From Sporomusa acidovorans (GTDB taxonomy: Bacteria > Bacillota > Negativicutes > Sporomusales > Sporomusaceae), in assembly GCF_900101845.1 (NCBI RefSeq), contig NZ_FNAM01000031.1, positions 1-64,000 on the forward strand: a DNA stretch of 64,000 nucleotides. Reading direction: 5' to 3'. Position 1 is the stretch's first letter. The number at the start of each line of letters is the position of its first letter. Shown here in pieces: positions 26,123 to 35,428 of this stretch. A program made the translations under genes and the position numbers. The notes under the pieces are model-generated. The model was not told the origin of the DNA. It ran no database searches and saw nothing but the letters and a program-made list of their open reading frames with translations.

Positions 26123-27355
26123 ATGAAAGCAGAACAGTTTACTAAATTAAAGGCATTGCTAGCGCGCGTCGAGCAGCATAGTCCATTCTATCAAAATAAA
26201 TTTAAAGCTGCCGGTTTGGCTGTAGAGGCGATTACTACTCCGGCAGATATTGTCCATATTCCGTTTACTACCAAGGAAGAATTGCGTGAGGCTTATCCGC
26301 TCAATATTCAAGCCGTACCTGATGAAGAGATTGTTAGAATACATTCATCATCAGGTACAACCGGGAAGCCGATTATTATTCCCTATACGGCACGCGATGT
26401 TGCCGATTGGGCTGAAATGATGCGGCGCTGCATGGCGGTAGCAGAATTAACGGCAAAAGACAGGGTACAAATAACACCCGGTTATGGTTTGTGGACGGCC
26501 GGTATCGGCTTCCAGGCCGGGGTGGAAAGATTAGGCGCCATGGCTATCCCGATGGGACCGGGAAATACCGAGAAACAACTGCAGATGATGATGGATTTGG
26601 AATCAACAGTGATTACCGCAACTTCCTCGTATGCGCTGTTATTAGCGGAAGAAATTCGTAAGCGCGGTTTGAAAGATAGAATTAAACTAAGAAAAGCAAT
26701 TCTTGGTTCTGAGCGTTGGGGAGATAAGATGCGTACCCGGATTCGTGAGGAACTGGGAGTTGAATTATATGATATATATGGCCTTACTGAAATATATGGT
26801 CCGGGAATTTCCATAAGCTGCAAAAGAGGTAACGGCCTTCACTATTGGGATGACTATTTGTTATTTGAGATTATTAACCCCAAAACCGGACAGCCTGTCG
26901 CAGACGGGGAATTTGGGGAGCTGGTAATTACCACGTTGACAAAAGAAGGCGCTCCCCTGATTAGATACAGGACCAGGGATATAACAAGGATGCTGCCGGA
27001 GGAGTGTCCTTGTGGTATGGCGCATCCGCGACATGACCTGATTTTAGGGAGAACGGACGATATGGTAAAGGTCAAAGGGGTAAATATCTATCCCGGTCAG
27101 GTGGAAGATGTGCTAAAGCATATCGAAGGTATCAGCAGTGAATATCAGATTGTCTTAGACCGTGAGGAAGGCAAGGATACTATGCTGTTACGGTTTGAGC
27201 AGCAAGCCGGTTTTGATGGCGCACATTTGGAAAGAAACGTGAAAAAATATTTTAAAACCAAAGTGGGGATATCCATCGATACGCAAGCGCTTGCTATCGG
27301 ACAACTGCCGCGTAGTGAGAAGAAAACCAACCGCGTAATGGATCACCGTTACTAA
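26123..27355 (+). CDS. paaK: Phenylacetate-CoA ligase family protein
   Basis: An adenylate-forming enzyme that activates phenylacetate or indoleacetate with CoA and ATP; in reverse, with an IorAB product, it could yield ATP from aryl-acetyl-CoA. The 410-residue length matches the compact anaerobic form. Seen are the P-loop-like HSSSGTTGKP near residue 75, YDIYGLTEIYGPG near 215, YRTRDITRM and the C-terminal KVKGVNIYPGQVED. The lysine near the end (RSEKKTNRV) could be the catalytic one. It lies 14 nt after iorB with GGGAGAG upstream, so it is the third gene under the T-box. Confidence 0.9.
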   Translation: MKAEQFTKLKALLARVEQHSPFYQNKFKAAGLAVEAITTPADIVHIPFTTKEELREAYPLNIQAVPDEEIVRIHSSSGTTGKPIIIPYTARDVADWAEMMRRCMAVAELTAKDRVQITPGYGLWTAGIGFQAGVERLGAMAIPMGPGNTEKQLQMMMDLESTVITATSSYALLLAEEIRKRGLKDRIKLRKAILGSERWGDKMRTRIREELGVELYDIYGLTEIYGPGISISCKRGNGLHYWDDYLLFEIINPKTGQPVADGEFGELVITTLTKEGAPLIRYRTRDITRMLPEECPCGMAHPRHDLILGRTDDMVKVKGVNIYPGQVEDVLKHIEGISSEYQIVLDREEGKDTMLLRFEQQAGFDGAHLERNVKKYFKTKVGISIDTQALAIGQLPRSEKKTNRVMDHRY

Positions 27356-27420
27356 AGTATTTTCTAACTTTCCATAGTGAATCTGCAGCCATAGACGGCA
27401 CTAAGCGGCTACCATATAGA

Positions 27421-27462
27421 GAAAGAAGCGTATTTTGCAAGACAAAACACGCTTCTTTTGCA
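27421..27462. terminator. Bidirectional terminator between paaK and the hutP-like gene
   Basis: AAGAAGCGTATTTTG (27423-27437) pairs with CAAAACACGCTTCTT (27443-27457) with one mismatch. T-rich sequence follows on the plus strand; on the minus strand the stem lies 2-40 nt beyond the hutP-like stop and is followed by TCTTTCTC-like sequence. Confidence 0.75.
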
Positions 27463-27463
27463 T

Positions 27464-27889
27464 TTAACCAGAAGGTAGGGAACGGTGGGCAAGGCCGACG
27501 GCCACTTCATTAAGATTTAGTACTCCTACTCCAAAGTAAACCGCTACACAAAGATGCTCGCCATAGCGGGCAATGCCAATTTTCCCACCCACGTTAAGGC
27601 CAACGGCCTTGGCCGAAATTTGTTCCAAGGCAGCCCGTACGGCACCGGCAACAGCACCCTCGCCAATATGGTTGGCAGGCACTAAGTTTTGACGTTGGGC
27701 AGCTACAACGGCACGTTCGATAATTTTTTTCACAGAGGGAACAAATTCGCCGCCAAAATCTACGGCTACTGCCTGCATATTCTGTTTGGCCAGCAATTGG
27801 CGGGTTGCCTGTTCATCCTGCCGGGTATTGCTGATAGCCATTCGCAGGGCGGCACGACCAACATCTATACTGGTTACATCATCATTCAT
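27464..27889 (-). CDS. HutP family protein
   Basis: A 141-residue protein with the layout of HutP, the RNA-binding antiterminator of histidine-utilisation operons: a GRAALRMAIS start helix, a central helix region VPSVKKIIERAVVAAQ, and the C-terminal sheet GGKIGIARYGEHLCVAVYFG followed by AVGLAHRSL. By recalled alignment with the B. subtilis protein, the His residues that bind metal and histidine (H73, H77, H138) are replaced (GEGAVAG and LNE here). It may therefore sense another ligand. No hut gene is nearby. AGGAG lies 7 nt before the ATG. Confidence 0.7.
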   Translation of the reverse strand: MNDDVTSIDVGRAALRMAISNTRQDEQATRQLLAKQNMQAVAVDFGGEFVPSVKKIIERAVVAAQRQNLVPANHIGEGAVAGAVRAALEQISAKAVGLNVGGKIGIARYGEHLCVAVYFGVGVLNLNEVAVGLAHRSLPSG

Positions 27890-27988
27890 TTAGACGCTCC
27901 TGTTATTCATATGTAGTTTTTACGATAAATTTCCAGGTGATTCTAACCTTTCTTAATTTAATAGCATGCAATAAAGATTTTATACACA

Positions 27989-28000
27989 TTACCATGGTAA
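27989..28000. promoter_or_regulatory. Perfect 12-bp palindrome, possible operator
   Basis: TTACCATGGTAA lies in the divergent spacer between the hutP-like gene and comEA, in AT-rich DNA where promoters are expected. It could be a repressor site for either gene. The palindrome is seen; function is inference. Confidence 0.3.
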
Positions 28001-28126
28001 AGCAATTAGAGAAAAAATGTCAAGTGTCAACTTGCCAAGCAATTGTAAAATATTGCAATTTTAGCAGGATATTAGCATAATCTGTTGAAATAATAGATTC
28101 AAAAGGTTAAGGATGAGGTATGGTGT

Positions 28127-28735
28127 ATGGGAATTCAGCAGAGAAAGTTCATTATTATGATTTTGCTGGCATGTGGGATACTGGCCTATAGTTTTCATAG
28201 CTTCTGGCAAAACGATTCCACTGAGCAGGAATTGCCAACAGTAGCGCCTGCTTCGGAAAATTCGCCATCTGCCAACAATGGTCCGGACGGAGAGTTTGTT
28301 GTCTATGTCTGCGGCGCAGTGAATAAACCGGGTGTATACAAGCTTCCACAACGCAGCCGGGTGGTTGATGCGGTTACACTAGCGGGCGGTTTTGCACCAG
28401 GGGCAGATGCCGCCAAAATAAACCTGGCTTTACGTATAAAGGATGAAATGCAAATCAATGTACCTAATACACCCACTCCTGCTATAAATGGCAACCCTAA
28501 CCTGGGTGGAGCGGCTGGCAGTAGTGCGGTCGGCAATAATAGCGACAAAATTAATATCAATACTGCTACGGCAGCCGAACTCGATAAGCTGCCAGGCATT
28601 GGTCCGGCATTAGCTGAACGGATTGCTCAATATCGTACCGCTAATGGTCTCTTTAGCGATGTTGCGGACATAAAAAAGGTACCGGGAATCGGTGAAGCCA
28701 AATATAATCAGTTTAAAGATAAGATATCGCTATAG
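28127..28735 (+). CDS. comEA: ComEA family DNA-binding protein
   Basis: ComEA binds double-stranded DNA at the cell surface during uptake. The 202-residue protein has one N-terminal membrane anchor (FIIMILLACGILAYSF), a SLBB domain from about residue 63 (VVYVCGAVNKPGVYKLP) and a C-terminal helix-hairpin-helix pair from about 141 (ININTATAAELDKLPGIGPA and VPGIGEAKYNQF). Its stop is 2 nt before comEC, so they are coupled. The ribosome binding site is weak (GAGG at 28115). Confidence 0.93.
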   Translation: MGIQQRKFIIMILLACGILAYSFHSFWQNDSTEQELPTVAPASENSPSANNGPDGEFVVYVCGAVNKPGVYKLPQRSRVVDAVTLAGGFAPGADAAKINLALRIKDEMQINVPNTPTPAINGNPNLGGAAGSSAVGNNSDKININTATAAELDKLPGIGPALAERIAQYRTANGLFSDVADIKKVPGIGEAKYNQFKDKISL

Positions 28736-28737
28736 TT

Positions 28738-31122
28738 ATGGCTCTTAACCATATCGTATTAGCTGCCTGTGCTGCCTTTGCGGCAGGCATTTGGCTGGCT
28801 GAGTTAACCAGTTGGCATCTTCCTCTTCTTATTATATTGGTTATTTTATTATTGATAACAGCAGCGCGGCGAATTGCCGGTAATTCTGAGCAAAGTTTCT
28901 GGTCAATAACCGGCTTGTTTTTTATGGCCGGAATGCTTTGTTATTATCAGGCTGTTACTATCCGGTCTGATGATATTAGTCAGTACGCAGACAAGACGGC
29001 TGTTGTTGAAGGCACGATTGATAATGTTCCGGAGGTAATTCAGCTAGATGAACAAAAAAAGCTTGTGCGCTATATTCTTAAAGCCGAAAAGGTAAAAAGC
29101 GAAAAAGCAGAGCAGACAGTAATGGTTTCTGGGAAGCTTCGCGTCACTATTCAATATAAACGCGCAAAGGCGAATCCGGCAGCTTTGGGCGATAAAGTTG
29201 CTGTCAATGGAAAAGTGCTGAATTTGCACCGCTATAATAATCCGGGGCAGATTGATCTGACTGCTGCTCCTAAAAGGCAGGGTATTACCGCCCGGATGAA
29301 CGGACAGGAAGAGTCTGTGCGCTTGCTTGCCACTAGCCCAAATTATTCATGGCAGGCGGCGCTTGCCAAGTGGCGGGATGGAATGATTACCGGTCTTAAG
29401 AAAGTAATGCCGGCAAATGATGCCGCTATTTTGACAGCGGTGCTGTTTGGCGGCTACCGGGGAATTGATAAAAGCGTAATTACTGATTTTACCGCGACAG
29501 GCTTAATTCATATATTATCGGTATCAGGTGCGCATATCGCGCTTGTAGCCGGCATGATCAGATGGTTTGGCAAACGCTTGCGTTGGGGGCCTGTGCTTAC
29601 GCTAAGCCTTGCGGCTTTGGTCATTATCTTATACGCTTGCATGAGCGGGCTAACGCCGCCTGTTATCCGTTCTGCACTGATGGGTTTAATCAGCCTGTTG
29701 GCCGTACTGCTTGAAAGGGATAATTATACTCCGGTTGCTTTGGCGGGAACAGCCTTAGGCATGCTTATTTATCAACCGTTACTATTGTTTGATATCAGCT
29801 TCCAATTATCTTTTGGCGCTACGGCCGGACTTGTTTTTTTATATCAACGGACAACCGGTTATCTGTCGCAATGGCCTTCCTGGCTGGCAGGACCCTGTGC
29901 TGTGACACTTGCTGCTCAGCTTGGTGTAATGCCTGTGATTGCCTGGTATTTTAATAACTTTTCGCTGATTTCCTTTGTTGCCAATATTGTTGTTTTACCT
30001 GTTGCTGAGTGGGTGATTATTCTTGGTTTGGCGGGGGTTATAATCTATACTGTAGTTCCGGTGGTTGGCAGTATAGTTTTTGTGTTTTGCAGTCTGTTAA
30101 TAGGGTTTGTGATGATGCTGACCTCGTTATTGGCCGCAGTTCCCTACAGTTCGGTCTATATCCCATCGGTCGGCATTGCCGGCAGTGCTATTTATTACTC
30201 ACTGCTAGCCTGGATGTACGGCTGGCGTCCGTTTCATCTGCCTGGACCCGGCAAAATGATTAAAGAATGGCCATACGCTACAGCTTTTACTGTAATGTTG
30301 TTAATTTGTGTTATAATTGTATACAACTGTTATCCCAAACCGTTGACAGTACACTTTATTGATGTAGGTCAGGGGGATGCCATTTTAATTGTTACTCCGC
30401 ACGGCAGGACAGCGCTGGTCGACACCGGCGGGACTATGGGCGATACGGATTTTGATATCGGGGAAAGGGTGGTTGTTCCTTATCTTAAACATTATGGTGT
30501 AACTGGACTTGATTATCTGATTTTGACTCATGGTCATCAGGATCACGCCGGTGGGGCGGCCGGCATAGCCGGCAGTATTCGCGTTGCTGCGGTATTGTTG
30601 CCACAGGAAGAGCACTCACAGGCTGTACAGGCTTTGCTTCATACCAAACCGGCCGTTGCTGTTATTCCTACTTATACCGGTCAGAAAATCCGGCTGGATG
30701 GGGTAATCATTCGTATTGATCAGGCTGTAGGCGAACATACGGAAAATGGTCATGCGCCGCGTGGCAATGAAGTTTCCAGTGTCATTAGAGTTAGTTATGG
30801 CGAGCATAGTTTTTTACTTACCGGTGATTTAGAGGCCCAGGGAGAGGCGGCACTGCTGGCGAAAAACGTCGCGCCCTGCACCGTATTAAAGGTAGGGCAC
30901 CATGGGTCGAGAACATCGACTACCGAACCCTTTCTGCAGGCGGTTACCCCCGAGTTTGCCGTTATTTCTGCCGGTTATGGCAACCGCTTCGGCCATCCGC
31001 ATTCTGAAACCATCCAACGGCTTGCCGCTAGGAAAATTGAAATCTATCGCACAGATAGACAGGGGGCCATAGTTTTTTGTTCTGACGGAAAAACTATGAC
31101 GGTTGATACCTATATAAAATAA
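28738..31122 (+). CDS. comEC: DNA internalization protein ComEC/Rec2
   Basis: A 794-residue polytopic protein forming the channel for single-stranded DNA uptake. Order of parts: N-terminal hydrophobic segments with an OB-like DUF4131 region (to about 200), the Competence membrane domain (VSGAHIALVAGMIRWFGKRL near 265 and several helices to about 520), and a C-terminal metallo-beta-lactamase domain with HFIDVGQGDA and the metal motif HGHQDHAGG, plus GHHGSRTST. All parts of full ComEC are present, unlike the truncated forms in many genomes. It starts at ATG 28738 without its own ribosome binding site. Confidence 0.94.
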   Translation: MALNHIVLAACAAFAAGIWLAELTSWHLPLLIILVILLLITAARRIAGNSEQSFWSITGLFFMAGMLCYYQAVTIRSDDISQYADKTAVVEGTIDNVPEVIQLDEQKKLVRYILKAEKVKSEKAEQTVMVSGKLRVTIQYKRAKANPAALGDKVAVNGKVLNLHRYNNPGQIDLTAAPKRQGITARMNGQEESVRLLATSPNYSWQAALAKWRDGMITGLKKVMPANDAAILTAVLFGGYRGIDKSVITDFTATGLIHILSVSGAHIALVAGMIRWFGKRLRWGPVLTLSLAALVIILYACMSGLTPPVIRSALMGLISLLAVLLERDNYTPVALAGTALGMLIYQPLLLFDISFQLSFGATAGLVFLYQRTTGYLSQWPSWLAGPCAVTLAAQLGVMPVIAWYFNNFSLISFVANIVVLPVAEWVIILGLAGVIIYTVVPVVGSIVFVFCSLLIGFVMMLTSLLAAVPYSSVYIPSVGIAGSAIYYSLLAWMYGWRPFHLPGPGKMIKEWPYATAFTVMLLICVIIVYNCYPKPLTVHFIDVGQGDAILIVTPHGRTALVDTGGTMGDTDFDIGERVVVPYLKHYGVTGLDYLILTHGHQDHAGGAAGIAGSIRVAAVLLPQEEHSQAVQALLHTKPAVAVIPTYTGQKIRLDGVIIRIDQAVGEHTENGHAPRGNEVSSVIRVSYGEHSFLLTGDLEAQGEAALLAKNVAPCTVLKVGHHGSRTSTTEPFLQAVTPEFAVISAGYGNRFGHPHSETIQRLAARKIEIYRTDRQGAIVFCSDGKTMTVDTYIK

Positions 31123-31139
31123 ATAAAATGTGGTGAAAT

Positions 31140-32180
31140 ATGGATTACAAAGCAGTACTTGCTGCTATTAAGCAGCATAAAATAGCTTCATTATATCTTT
31201 TATACGGCGAGGAAGCTTATCATCTTCGACAGGTAGAACAAGCTCTTATCAATAGCATTGTTTTACCGGAAGACAGGGATATGAATCTTATTGTATTTGA
31301 GTCAGACCCTAAGATTGAGGAGCTTATTAATACCATTGAGACGATGCCGTTCTTAGGCGGTAAAAACTTGATTATTGTGCATAATACAGGGTTATTCAGT
31401 TCGGGACGCAAAGCAAGCGGCGGAGAGGTTCAGGATAAAACCGATGCTGTTACGGAACGTTTGATTGCCGTGTTTAGCCAGATGCCCAATTATAGCCATG
31501 CTGTTTTTATTACACCGGATAAACCGGATAAGCGGCGCAAATTATTCAAAGTGCTGGAAAAAAACGGCGTGATTCTTGAGGCGGCACCGTTGAGAGGAAA
31601 AGAATTGCGGGGTTGGCTGGCAGAACAGCTTACCGAACGTAAAATAAAAATGGCGCCGGATGCACAAGAACATTTGCTGGCGGCCGTAAGCATGATGCCA
31701 CAGGTTTCGCTTGATTTTATAAGCAACGAGTTAGAAAAAGTGCTTTTATATGCGGCAGATAAAAAAGTTGTTACGCGGCAGGATTTGCTGCAGATATTAT
31801 CGGCTGTTCCAGAGGTGTCAATATTTGCCATGGTGGAAGCTTTAAGCGGGCGGCAAACTGCCCAGGCACTTGCGTTGCTGCGGGAACAGTTATCAACAGG
31901 GGAACATCCTATAAGAATATTGGCTCTTTTAGCCCGGCAGGTCAGGCAACTATGGCAGGCTAAAGAACTTGTCAATAAAGGGCATGGAAGCCGGGAAGTG
32001 GCTGAATACTTCAAAGTGCCGGGTTTTATTGGTGAAAAACTGGTAAAACAGAGCCGCAATTTCAGCAACGCTAAACTTAAAGCAGCTATGCTGGGCCTAG
32101 CTGCTGCCGACAGGGATTTGAAAGCAAGCCGCAGCGGGGCGGTAGTATTGGAAAAGATCATTATAGAATTGTGCGAATAA
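31140..32180 (+). CDS. holA: DNA polymerase III delta subunit
   Basis: HolA opens the beta clamp within the clamp-loader complex. The 346-residue protein has the AAA+-like start YLLYGEEAYHLRQVEQAL without a functional Walker A, a central FNSPHRV-type region, and the C-terminal helical collar with RQVRQLWQAKEL and LAAADRDLKASR. It follows comEC by 17 nt and precedes convergent rpsT; comEC-holA-rpsT is a common order in Bacillota. Confidence 0.92.
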   Translation: MDYKAVLAAIKQHKIASLYLLYGEEAYHLRQVEQALINSIVLPEDRDMNLIVFESDPKIEELINTIETMPFLGGKNLIIVHNTGLFSSGRKASGGEVQDKTDAVTERLIAVFSQMPNYSHAVFITPDKPDKRRKLFKVLEKNGVILEAAPLRGKELRGWLAEQLTERKIKMAPDAQEHLLAAVSMMPQVSLDFISNELEKVLLYAADKKVVTRQDLLQILSAVPEVSIFAMVEALSGRQTAQALALLREQLSTGEHPIRILALLARQVRQLWQAKELVNKGHGSREVAEYFKVPGFIGEKLVKQSRNFSNAKLKAAMLGLAAADRDLKASRSGAVVLEKIIIELCE

Positions 32181-32182
32181 AA

Positions 32183-32222
32183 GTAAAACCCTGTTCACTG
32201 CTGTAGTGAACAGGGTTACTTC
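32183..32222. terminator. Bidirectional terminator between holA and rpsT
   Basis: AACCCTGTTCACT (32187-32199) pairs perfectly with AGTGAACAGGGTT (32205-32217). The minus strand continues TTTACTTTTATT and the plus strand ACTTCTTATTTTT, so it serves both genes. Confidence 0.85.
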
Positions 32223-32228
32223 TTATTT

Positions 32229-32498
32229 TTAAGCTTGTTGTGCGGTATTAGCTTTATGAGCTAAACGAGACTTTTTACGGGCAGCGGCATTTTTATGAAT
32301 AACGCCCTTGGCGGCTGCTTTGTCAATAATGCTTGCGGCATTAATCAGGAGGTTCTTGGCCTCATCTGCTTTACCGGCATGTACAGCTTCCTCCACCTTA
32401 CGAGTAGAAGTCTTAATAGCTGATCTTACCGAATAATTGCGGGCACGCCGTTCAGCGTCAGTTTTTACGCTACGCTCAGATGATTTAATATTTGGCAA
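32229..32498 (-). CDS. rpsT: 30S ribosomal protein S20
   Basis: S20 binds 16S rRNA in the body of the small subunit. The 89 residues begin (M)PNIKSSERSVKTDAERRARN and are rich in Lys, Arg and Ala, as in all S20. The start is a TTG at 32498, since AAGGAGG is 8-9 nt upstream and the conserved PNIKSS then follows directly; a GTG three codons earlier overlaps the ribosome binding site. It is transcribed alone and opposite to its neighbours. Confidence 0.95.
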   Translation of the reverse strand: MPNIKSSERSVKTDAERRARNYSVRSAIKTSTRKVEEAVHAGKADEAKNLLINAASIIDKAAAKGVIHKNAAARKKSRLAHKANTAQQA

Positions 32499-32652
32499 GT
32501 AATTCACCTCCTTATGTATATATTACTGAACTATTCTAGCATGTGCAGCAGGAAAAAGCAAGCAAAAATACCATAATTGCATCGTATAGGCAGCTTTTTT
32601 TTCGGATAAGATAAATTAAGTCAGATTGGTATCAATAGAAGGAGAGAATTTT

Positions 32653-33624
32653 ATGGAGCATAACTATCATACAGTACGGACCGATTTAGCTTTGGAAGCA
32701 CGTGAAGTGTTGACAAGACAAGTGCATGAAGATATTCCCGGTGTCTTGGTTGAAACTAGTGAAGATGATGATGTCATTATAACCCGTGTAAATGTCACAA
32801 CACCGGAAGCGGAAAAAATGATGGGTAAAATGCAGGGCAAGTACATAACCATTGAGGCCCCAGGCTTGCGGTATAAGAATACACCATTGCAGCAAAAAGT
32901 CATGAATTTTTTAGCCAACGAATTGGTTGAAATGGTTAAATTGCCACGGGATGCGACTGTTTTGGTTGTCGGGCTTGGCAACTGGAATGTTACGCCCGAT
33001 GCCTTAGGGCCACGGGCAGCACAAAAAATTGTAGTAACCCGCCACTTGCAGGAAATGCTGTCACCTGAACTGAAAGGGGGAGTACGTTCCGTATGTGCGA
33101 TTACTCCTGGAGTTTTGGGAATAACGGGGATGGAAACAGGCGAAATTATCCAGGGAATTGTAAGTAAAATCAGTCCCAATCTAGTGCTGGCGATTGATGC
33201 CTTGGCGGCAGCGTCAAGCCAACGCGTTATTACGACAGTTCAATTGGCTAATACCGGTATTCATCCGGGATCCGGCGTGGGAAATAAGCGCTTTGGCCTT
33301 ACGCAGGCATCGTTGGGAGTGCCTGTTGTCGCAATCGGCGTGCCAACCGTTGTTCACGCTTCAACAATCGCGATGGATACCATTAACACTTTGCAAGAAC
33401 ATGCCGCCTTTGCCAGGTATTTTAAAAGCATGTCAAGTTTGTCGGACCAGGACCGTCATACTATTGTCCGGCAGGTTTTACCAGAGATGCTTGGAGATCT
33501 TATGGTAACTCCTAAGGAGGTCGACAGGCTTATTGAAGACATCGCTGCCGTTGTAGCCGGAGGTATCAATCAAGCGATGCATCCCAATATTGATTACGAA
33601 AATATTCATATGTATTTACATTAA
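32653..33624 (+). CDS. gpr: Germination protease GPR (spore protease)
   Basis: GPR degrades small acid-soluble spore proteins early in germination. The 323-residue zymogen starts MEHNYHTVRTDLALEAREVL; the propeptide is normally removed near the RTDLA motif. Seen further on are VLVVGLGNWNVTPDALGPR, VCAITPGVLGITGMETGEI, VLAIDALAA and NTGIHPGSGVGNKR, all signatures of the A25 family. AAGGAGAG precedes ATG 32653; the longer frame from 32626 has none. Its presence means the host forms endospores. A sigma-G promoter was not recognised. Confidence 0.95.
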   Translation: MEHNYHTVRTDLALEAREVLTRQVHEDIPGVLVETSEDDDVIITRVNVTTPEAEKMMGKMQGKYITIEAPGLRYKNTPLQQKVMNFLANELVEMVKLPRDATVLVVGLGNWNVTPDALGPRAAQKIVVTRHLQEMLSPELKGGVRSVCAITPGVLGITGMETGEIIQGIVSKISPNLVLAIDALAAASSQRVITTVQLANTGIHPGSGVGNKRFGLTQASLGVPVVAIGVPTVVHASTIAMDTINTLQEHAAFARYFKSMSSLSDQDRHTIVRQVLPEMLGDLMVTPKEVDRLIEDIAAVVAGGINQAMHPNIDYENIHMYLH

Positions 33625-33722
33625 CATAGCTAGTCCGAGAATAATTGTAATATCGTTTTGCCGCCGGGCATATAGATTGTATGTAAACAAATTTATAACA
33701 CGGCAGTTTGGCGGAGGCGGCA

Positions 33723-34835
33723 ATGTTAACAAGAAAAGAACGCAAACGAAGCAATCCATCAAAAAAAAGAGTTTGGTTTAATTGTTTAAGATTTTATAAG
33801 TTTTCCAGATATTTCAAAATTCTATTCGTCAGTTTTATGATTATTGTGGCCAGCGGATTGGTATTTGGAACATATTGGAATGTAACAACAACCGCCATAC
33901 CGGTAAGTGGATCAGCCTATTACGGCTATCACTTTCCCTCTTTGTGGCCTAAAGGAAAAGATGTACTGTTCTTGGGTATTCCAGGACTGTCTGAGGTAAC
34001 ACGGCCGCAAAATGCGGTAAAAATTACACCCCAATTATCTGCCGGCAATATTGGTCATCGCCTGATGCGACTATTAGCAGGTGTTGATTTTAGCAATTTG
34101 CGTTCTCTATTCTCTCAGGAAATTCCCTATATACTAGCTTTTAATAAGCCGGGTACACCGATTGTCAGTGCCGCGACATTGCCTAATTTTCCACAATTCG
34201 ATCATCAAACTACGGCTAGTAGTGATAAGGTGTTAGTGGGAATTTATCATACCCATACCGCAGAGTCATTTATTCCTAATTCGGGGGTAGCACACCGTCC
34301 GGGTGGTCAACTCGGGGATATCGTAGAAGTAGGGGCGGCCTTGGCCAACTGTTTGGAAAAGGCCGGCGTTAAAACGATTCACAGTGTAGCGATTCATGAT
34401 TATCCAAGTTTTATGAAAGCGTATGGACCTTCGGAGGTTACGGCACAAAAGATGGTGACTGAAAATCCGTCGCTGCAAATGCTTTTCGATATTCACCGGG
34501 ATGCTGACAAACGGGAAAATGTGACGGCTGTTATTAATGGTGTGCAGGCTGCAAAAATAACCATTGTTGTAGCTACAGGACAGCAGGATTTACCTCAGCC
34601 GCATTGGCAGCAAAACCATGCTTTTGCTAAATTAATTGAAGCTAAACTCAATGAAAAATACCCGGGCCTGTGCCGTGGTATTCATCTTGAAGAATGGAGG
34701 TACAATCAACACCTCCATCCGCGGGCCCTGTTACTTGAGGTAGGATCTCAGGAAAGTAGTAAAGAAGAAGCAATGAAAAGCATGGAGATGCTGGGGGATA
34801 TATTAATCGAAATACTTGCTGAAAGCCGGCAGTAG
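33723..34835 (+). CDS. spoIIP: Stage II sporulation protein P (SpoIIP)
   Basis: SpoIIP is the amidase/endopeptidase of the DMP machine that drives engulfment of the forespore. The 370-residue protein has a basic N-terminus and one membrane anchor (FKILFVSFMIIVASGLVFGT, about 34-53). The C-terminal SpoIIP domain has VGIYHTHTAESFIPNSG, the FDIHRDA motif, GIHLEEWRYNQHLHPRALLL and EVGSQESS. The ATG 33723 has GGAGG 5 nt upstream. gpr-spoIIP is a conserved pair. Confidence 0.95.
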   Translation: MLTRKERKRSNPSKKRVWFNCLRFYKFSRYFKILFVSFMIIVASGLVFGTYWNVTTTAIPVSGSAYYGYHFPSLWPKGKDVLFLGIPGLSEVTRPQNAVKITPQLSAGNIGHRLMRLLAGVDFSNLRSLFSQEIPYILAFNKPGTPIVSAATLPNFPQFDHQTTASSDKVLVGIYHTHTAESFIPNSGVAHRPGGQLGDIVEVGAALANCLEKAGVKTIHSVAIHDYPSFMKAYGPSEVTAQKMVTENPSLQMLFDIHRDADKRENVTAVINGVQAAKITIVVATGQQDLPQPHWQQNHAFAKLIEAKLNEKYPGLCRGIHLEEWRYNQHLHPRALLLEVGSQESSKEEAMKSMEMLGDILIEILAESRQ

Positions 34836-34854
34836 TTGCAGTAAGGAGGATTGC

Positions 34855-35355
34855 ATGTTCCAGCGGGTGACGGCGAAGGAGCTAAAGTTGATTATCCGTG
34901 GTGTGCTTGTATTGCTGACAATCGTTGCATTAGGTGTGGGCGTGGCCGAGCATCAATTAACAGCACTGACTCAACGGCCTGTGCAAGAACGTTTTTTTTA
35001 TATTGGACGCAATGACGACCATATCTATTCGGCTTACGCTTTTGGGTATGGTTTAACTTTTGGCAGCATGTATCCTATTGGCACGCTTTCGCTGACACAA
35101 CGCAGCGTTATCGTAACGATTGCCGACCATACCATTACTGTTCCCACTAAAATTGAAATAGACGGTGCGAAAGTCTGGTATTGGTTTGCTGTTTGGAAAC
35201 AGCAGTTTGTTACCGAAGCAATTACGGCCAAGAAAACAGCCGCCGAATATTGGCGGCAAGTTAAACCCGCTGTTGAGGATACTTTTAGAATTCTGGGAAT
35301 GAAAACCCAACAAGCTAAACAACAGCTGGAGGAGTATATGCGCGAATATAGGTAA
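34855..35355 (+). CDS. Membrane-anchored protein of unknown function
   Basis: A 166-residue protein starting at ATG 34855 (AAGGAGG 5 nt before). It has one N-terminal hydrophobic segment ([20 protein letters not shown], about 12-31), then a beta-rich exported part with repeated [14 protein letters not shown] strands and a C-terminal charged helix ([15 protein letters not shown]). I recognise no family. It lies 19 nt after spoIIP and before lepA, so it is likely expressed with spoIIP and may have an envelope role in sporulation. That link is only positional. Confidence 0.7.
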   Translation: MFQRVTAKELKLIIRGVLVLLTIVALGVGVAEHQLTALTQRPVQERFFYIGRNDDHIYSAYAFGYGLTFGSMYPIGTLSLTQRSVIVTIADHTITVPTKIEIDGAKVWYWFAVWKQQFVTEAITAKKTAAEYWRQVKPAVEDTFRILGMKTQQAKQQLEEYMREYR

Positions 35356-35358
35356 AAC

Positions 35359-35388
35359 TTGCAGTTATTGGGTGGCTGATGGTATAAT
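35359..35388 (+). promoter_or_regulatory. Promoter of lepA
   Basis: TTGCAG (35359-35364) and TATAAT (35383-35388) are 18 bp apart, with TGG just before the -10 (extended). It begins within a few bases of the preceding gene's stop, about 40 bp before the lepA start. Confidence 0.7.
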
Positions 35389-35428
35389 TAAGTCTACATT
35401 TATTATACCAGGGAGGAGCCCCAGTTTG

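Noticed and set aside
31490..32161. 223-codon minus-strand ORF opposite holA
   Set aside because: Serine/leucine-rich shadow translation of holA; no supporting signals.
33625..33722. Sigma-E promoter before spoIIP
   Set aside because: No sequence with convincing -35 and -10 elements at the right spacing could be found by eye.
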